In this document: piece after piece, positions 58,940 through 64,000 of the stretch
Position numbering within the stretch: the stretch's first letter is position 1
Layout of the letters: the number at the start of each line of letters is the position of its first letter
Assembly (NCBI GenBank): GCA_012931725.1
Contig: CM022944.1
Coordinates: 13,758,831-13,822,830, forward strand
DNA: 64,000 bases
Direction of reading: 5' to 3'
DNA from: Litsea cubeba
Taxonomy: Eukaryota; Streptophyta; Magnoliopsida; Laurales; Lauraceae
Notes under the pieces: model-generated
Told to the model about the DNA's origin: nothing
Databases searched by the model: none
The model's input: the letters and a program-made list of their open reading frames with translations, nothing else
Translations under genes and position numbers: made by a program

Positions 58940-60959
58940 AAATGGGCACGTTAGGGTTTACTTTACTTTTACTTTGCCGCCTTCTTTCTTTACTTCTTGC
59001 TGCGGGGTGGAAAGCGACGGTGACGGAGATCGCTATCTGCTACTTGTACTGGAACGCGGCGCATGAGGTTGAGGAAGAGAGGAAGGGTAGTTTGGTCATT
59101 TTAGATAAGAGGGTTGTTCGGCGGTTCGCTTACTAGTGGTCTGGAGGGGCGCGACTCGGGTGGGCTGGGTCAAGTTTTGGCTCAACAGAAGTCGACCCGG
59201 ATTGTGTCTAATGAAACCTAAAATTCCTGTTTCTTTAGCATAATTCCCATAATTCATGCCCAGATAAATTTCAAATTTTCAAAAAATTGTTCCCTTGAGA
59301 TGAAATTCCATATCCATCCTTTTAGTAAAGCATTTGAAATTCCAACCATTGAAGAAGAAATTCCAAAAGGTTATTGAGACCTATGAGGTAACCTTTGAGG
59401 CGACTGGAATTTAAAATTATAATTATGAAAACACAGCATTTCAAATATTAGCAGATGAGATGTCACATTATATTTAAAAAAACTCCAAACACACCTAATT
59501 CTTGACAAATTCTAATAAAAAAAAGGCCTTAAACGACCTAACCATAGCTAATTACAATTTCTATCATGTGACAGGTTGTACTTTTTTATAAAAAAATAAA
59601 AAAAGCCTTCTAAACCATTAAACTTGAGGGTAAAATCGAAAACGATTGCAAAATAAATTTTGAATACTATATTTGTTCATAAAGTTGCTAATACCACATC
59701 CAAAGTTTCTCCTTCCACATCCCTTTTCTTTTTCCAAAATACCTTCACTCCATTTCTTACCCTCTCCCTCCCGCCCTCTTTCTCTCTCCCTCCCACCACC
59801 CAGCCCGCCCTCCTTCTCCTTCTCCCTCTTTCTCTTTCTCTTTCTCTTTCTCTTTCTCTCCCTCTCCTTCTAGGTAATTTTATATAGGGATATTTTGGTC
59901 ATGAGAAAAAGAGATATGGAAGAAGCTATGATTGCGGCATTAGCAGCTCTCTTTATTTATTTATTGTTTTGGCTATTTAAAGATTAACTTATATTCCTCC
60001 AACATTTTCCTAAGAAGAATGGTTGTGAGAATGAGGCCAGATTATGCAATGGAACTCCTTGAGTGATCTAAGTTGATCTTTTTAAATCCACGCAAACCTT
60101 GAAATTCAAACCACTCATAATTATTTTAACAAACAAAAGATTTTGCTTCAATCAATATTATGTCCTCCATCTATCAAAAGTTCATGATTAGAACAAGAAA
60201 AAACAAAGGAGTCTAATCACATATTATACACGTGATTAATCTGACAGTGAGAATTACTCTAAGGATGAAAATTAGTCAACAAATGCCCGATCACCTTGGG
60301 GACCTGATTTGAGAAAATTGGGCATTGGTCATTTGAACCCACTCTTAATTCTGGTCCTGATACTAGATGTCATAATCATATTCTATATACACTTGGGTAT
60401 TTGTTTTAGCAGATAATTAACTGTGCCTAATTTGGACTTGAATTTAGACGCTTTATTCGAGTCCAGTCCAGGTAACTTGGATTAAATACACACGAGAGTC
60501 CATGCATTTTCCCTGTAATGTACTCTGTCACAAGTTAGCCATTTGATCTCAGTTCTGTTCTCTGTCACAACCAACAACCATTTGATCTCAGTTTTGTTCT
60601 GTCACAACCAATCACATCTAAACCAAGTTCTTGAGATCCAAACAAGACCCAAGAATAAATGTTGGCATGTTATAAAATTACTCATTCAATCTTCTCTTGT
60701 TTTGGGGAAGATCTTATTTTTACAACAACAACAAAAAAAAAAAAAAAATGGTTACAAAAAGAACCACTCACAGGGGCACATTTACTTTGGGACCACGCAA
60801 TTGTTCTTCCCATCCAATATGGATTCTGAAGCAACCAGAAGGGCCATTTGACATGCGGACAACATTTTCCCCATCTTACACAAAATCCCCTATGAAAGTT
60901 TAACATACTATCAGCACGAACATCAACACCACAATGTGTATATGCATCCTTCAATTTTT
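58940..60959. other. intergenic between the YbeY-HAD gene and the EAF-like gene
   Basis: The first 200 bp are probably the promoter and 5' UTR of YbeY-HAD (minus strand). A (TTTCTC)n-type pyrimidine microsatellite lies at about 59820-59865. No further gene recognised; 60543-60959 is probably the 3' UTR side of the next gene. Confidence 0.4.
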
Positions 60960-61393
60960 TCAAATCTCCACATCACCAGCCGAACTGGCCTCATCATCGC
61001 TGCCTTCACTATCGCTGCTGCTGCTCCCACTGCCACTGCCACTCCCGCTGCTCCCACTGCTGCTGCTCCCACTTGAACTGGAAGTCTGTCTTCCCTCTGC
61101 GTTTACCTGGGCCCGCAGGGCTTCTGCGGCATTAGGCCCCTTGCCTGCCTCATCGTCGCTGAGATCCACATCGGCTATCTCATCATCTGTGTCATTCTGA
61201 GTTGGTATATTGATATCGAATCCAGTGTTCACCTCCCGACCAACTGCATTGCTTTTGATGGGGGATCCTTCATCATCATCCACAACAACATCTAGGTTCT
61301 CCTCCAGTTCATAGTTTTTCTGCTCCGGAGATATGGAGACGGGATTGGGTTGACCGGTCAGATAATCTGCAGTTCTGCCACTGGGTTTTGGAC
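60960..61393 (-). CDS. last exon of an ELL-associated-factor-like protein (partial)
   Basis: A minus-strand exon of 434 bases with a clean AG acceptor at its 5' end (CAACCAG before 61393) and a TGA stop at 60960-60962. It encodes about 143 residues starting in phase 2 (PKPSGRTADYL). It is acidic (VVVDDDEGS, NDTDDEIADVDLSDDE), then has AAEALRAQVNAEGRQ, and ends in a Ser/Gly run and SDSEGSDDEASSAGDVEI. This order resembles the C-terminus of plant proteins annotated as ELL-associated factor or RNA polymerase II elongation factor (EAF family), which act in the nucleus. The N-terminal EAF domain was not found between 61394 and 64000, so the remaining exons lie outside the window or in a long intron. 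An unrelated acidic nuclear protein is the alternative. Confidence 0.6.
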
Positions 61394-63655
61394 CTGGTTG
61401 GGAAGGATGGCAGCAGATGTAAATGGAAGTACAGAGAACATATGCTAAATAAAAGCAGAAGTAAAAAATTAGCATATGATACGAGTCAGTTAAGAATTCA
61501 CTATTACTTTACCAAAGAAGAAAACATTCACTATTTACGTTCCTCCATACTTTCATCAGTTTATTATTAGTTTTTTAATGGTTTCAATTGTCTACATTAC
61601 AATTAATGCTGCCTATCTCATAACATCGCAAAGCAATAAAGGTGAATTTGGTGATGCATATTCAAGGAAAGGTGTAAACAGAAGCTATGGAACAGTTTGT
61701 TTTGATGGTAAATTGGGTCCAGATCTTGACGGATTATGTCTCCATTCCATATTTGTTAACCTTTTTTTTGTCACTCATCCCTTTTCTTCTTCTTTTTTAA
61801 TTAATAAGATAATGATAAATTTTATGAGGAGATGGGAGAGAACACATCATAGTCAGGCCATATCCTTTGCCCAAGATGGGTAGCAGAGCCAAGAAATACT
61901 GCACTAACAAGCAGCTATAGAGCAATTACTCAAATTATAAACCACATTGCATACTTACAAGAAGGTCGAGAGACACCATCCTTGGCTAATTAGACAGATG
62001 ATGATAGGAAGAAGATCTTTCATCTCCTTCTTATGATCTACTTTTTGAAGCGGGAGGAGCAGTCCCCTTAGCAGCAAATAGTACATGCTGAGTCACTTCC
62101 AATATTGAGAGGAAAGAGACCAATATTACATGCCTCTTGCACCCCAAAGAGCAGAGTGAGGAATCAAATGCTAATGAGTGAAGCTAAAATTCAACCAATT
62201 AGCCTGAGCGTTATCTTTTAAGGTAAGAAAGAAATTAAGTGAAACATGTAGGTGTTCTGGATAGGAATGAGTTCCAAATCATAGATAGTGCATGCTTGAA
62301 GCTTCAATTTGCTGTTACATGCGTTATCTTCGACATTTGGGAGGCCTTTTAGGGATCTTTTATACAAATATCTAACTAACAATCCTCTCAAAAAAAAAAT
62401 CTAACTAACAAGTACTACATTAGTGCACGCAATAGTGATGAAATATTATTTCTATTGCTTGTAAATTAACATTTTAATGGGGCATCAGTTTGTAAAGATC
62501 TTAGAAATACGAATGTAGGTGAATATATATTAGTAAAATCATAACATGTATATACGTTTATTTTAGTTGCTAATAAAAAAGTATTCCAAAATCTAATATT
62601 TTCTAATATACTGAATTTTCTGGATATTTTTTGTATCCTTTTTACTTCAAATAAAATTCACGCCAATATCTGACACATACTGCTGTTGCAAATGACATGC
62701 ATCATTTTGGGATACACCCTGCAGAACCGCTTTTTGAGTCCTTCAATTGGATTCCTAAGCCCATCTTTGGTGTCAGGTTGTATACAACTTGTCTTTTGAC
62801 CCATAATACAACCTGCTGAAAACCTAAATTCCATGTATATTCAAAACAGAAGTGCTCAGCATTCAATATGTAGAAGTCCTATGTGACATATATGAAGCAC
62901 ATTCAATGAGGAATTGAGGATTACGATTTAACCATGGAGAGGATCCCTCTCAACCCATATCACTTTACAAGTTAAAACAATAGCCAAGACATGTTCAACT
63001 TGCTCCATCAGATCTTTACCTTCGATTCTCAATACAGGAAGAATTGTCTTAGGAAAAAAAAAGGATTATTATCCACTGGGAGTTCCAATGCTAACAGACA
63101 ATTTAAATTTTAAGTTGAGATGCGAAACACCAAGCAGGAAATGTAAGTTATTTTCTACACTAAAGGCCCAGCCTTATCATCAGTGTTTAAAATATCGGCC
63201 CGGACCGTGATGATAGTGTGCTGGGATATCGGTATCAGTATCGTCACAGTCCAAATTGCCAAAATCTCCGCTAAATATCAGCCGTTACAGACGATATTTA
63301 AAAAAAAAAAAAACGGTTTACAACCGATACGAACAAAACTAAATAAAGAAATAAAAAGAGGAAGGGGAAGAGAGGATGCATTTGCAGAGAAAAGGGGAAA
63401 AGCATAACAACAACATGCAGTTTTAAAAGAAAGAGAGGAAAAAACATAGAGAGGGATCCCCGAGAGGCTGAACCTCGCTGCCCCCAGCAGCTGCCCATTT
63501 CTCCTCTTCTTCCTCCTCCTCCTCTCTTTTCCCTTTCCCTCTTTCTTTTCCCTCTCCCCGCTCCCGTTTCTTTCTGGCGGAAATGGAAAGAGCAAACCCT
63601 TTTTGAGGGTTTTTCTCTCTCCATTTGACTCCCACGGTGTGAGTCTTCCACACAT
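61394..63655. other. probable intron of the EAF-like gene or intergenic DNA
   Basis: No exon could be recognised on either strand. ATATCGGTATCAGTATCG near 63226-63243 resembles a motif around 19950-20010 and may be a dispersed repeat. 63480-63560 is a purine/pyrimidine-biased tract that creates spurious Lys/Arg/Glu-rich frames. Confidence 0.35.
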
Positions 63656-64000
63656 TCTTTTTTTAAGGTTACTTTCACTAATAAAAGCAAACAGTACAAG
63701 AGATGAGTACTGACAAGCTTAAGACAGGAAAGCAGGAAAACAAAAGAAAAGCAAGAACCCAAAACCATCTAACTAAGGCCCTGCTTAAGAGAAGGCCAGT
63801 TCTTTCCATTGATACACTATTTGATCAGAGGGGTATCCTCTAAAAGACGGGTTGTTGGTCACCCAGAGAGCCACTAAAAACTTGGTTTTCTCCACCAAAC
63901 TACTTTCGCTGGACGCTATCCCTTCAAAACATCTTGAGTTCCTTTCCTTCCATATCATCCAGATAACCGCCAGAATTGTCAACCTCCACATCTCCTTGCC
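63656..64000 (-). mobile_element. 3' end of a non-LTR (LINE) retrotransposon, truncated by the window edge
   Basis: A minus-strand frame (63785-63991) encodes a C-terminal segment with VIWMIWKERNSRCFEG, the motif found after reverse transcriptase in plant LINE ORF2 (zf-RVT region). A 3' UTR of about 120 bases follows, ending in a short A tract (T-run 63656-63664 on the plus strand). The body lies beyond the right edge. Confidence 0.75.

Noticed and set aside
63278..63768. Lys/Glu/Arg-rich open frames
   Set aside because: They arise from a purine/pyrimidine-biased tract next to the LINE tail, overlap each other in several frames and resemble no known protein.

Overview
This is a nuclear window from a flowering plant. 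The genes have short exons with GT-AG introns, and the proteins are plant families (profilin, HD-Zip II, a DUF2921 membrane protein, a YbeY-HAD fusion). The intergenic DNA is AT-rich and full of Ty3/gypsy LTRs, Mutator-like (MULE), hAT, Helitron-like and non-LTR remnants. The species cannot be named from the sequence alone. No bacterial operon, CRISPR array, rRNA or complete tRNA gene was seen.

Layout. 1-18 kb is gene-free and repeat-rich. It holds a hAT-type element with an 8-bp target duplication, a cluster of Helitron-like 3' ends, a 3.1-kb MULE with a perfect 9-bp target duplication and an internal array of palindromes, then the 3' part of a degenerate gypsy element (integrase, chromodomain-like tail, 3.6-kb LTR). 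19.1-22.1 kb is profilin gene 1 (minus strand, 3 exons). 22.2-26.0 kb is an HD-Zip class II transcription-factor gene (minus, 3 exons) bracketed by two inverted copies of one MULE-type element. 28.5-31.1 kb is a solo LTR with a 5-bp target duplication. 32.5-35.7 kb is a single-exon DUF2921 membrane protein (plus). 40.7-44.0 kb is profilin gene 2 (minus, same intron positions). 46.2-47.0 kb is a third copy of the MULE family. 49.5-58.9 kb is a 12-exon chloroplast-type YbeY endoribonuclease fused to a HAD-family hydrolase (minus), with a 1-base frameshift in exon 11. 61.0-61.4 kb is the last exon of a probable ELL-associated-factor-like protein (minus). The window ends in a LINE tail.

Most notable. 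The HD-Zip II gene lies between two inverted MULE copies whose inner flanks do not match, while their outer flanks are an identical 9-bp sequence (22224-22232 and 25964-25972). The simplest reading is that the whole 3.7-kb block, a complete gene with its TATA box, moved as one composite transposon and landed about 98 bp upstream of the profilin 1 start codon, at a TATA-like sequence. Copy 3 carries its own near-perfect 9-bp duplication, which independently supports the target length of the family.

The genes do not form a pathway. The profilins bind actin, the HD-Zip protein regulates transcription, YbeY-HAD is expected in plastid rRNA maturation, and the DUF2921 protein is expected in the endomembrane system. 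The two profilins share orientation and gene structure, and are probably an old local duplication now separated by insertions and other genes.
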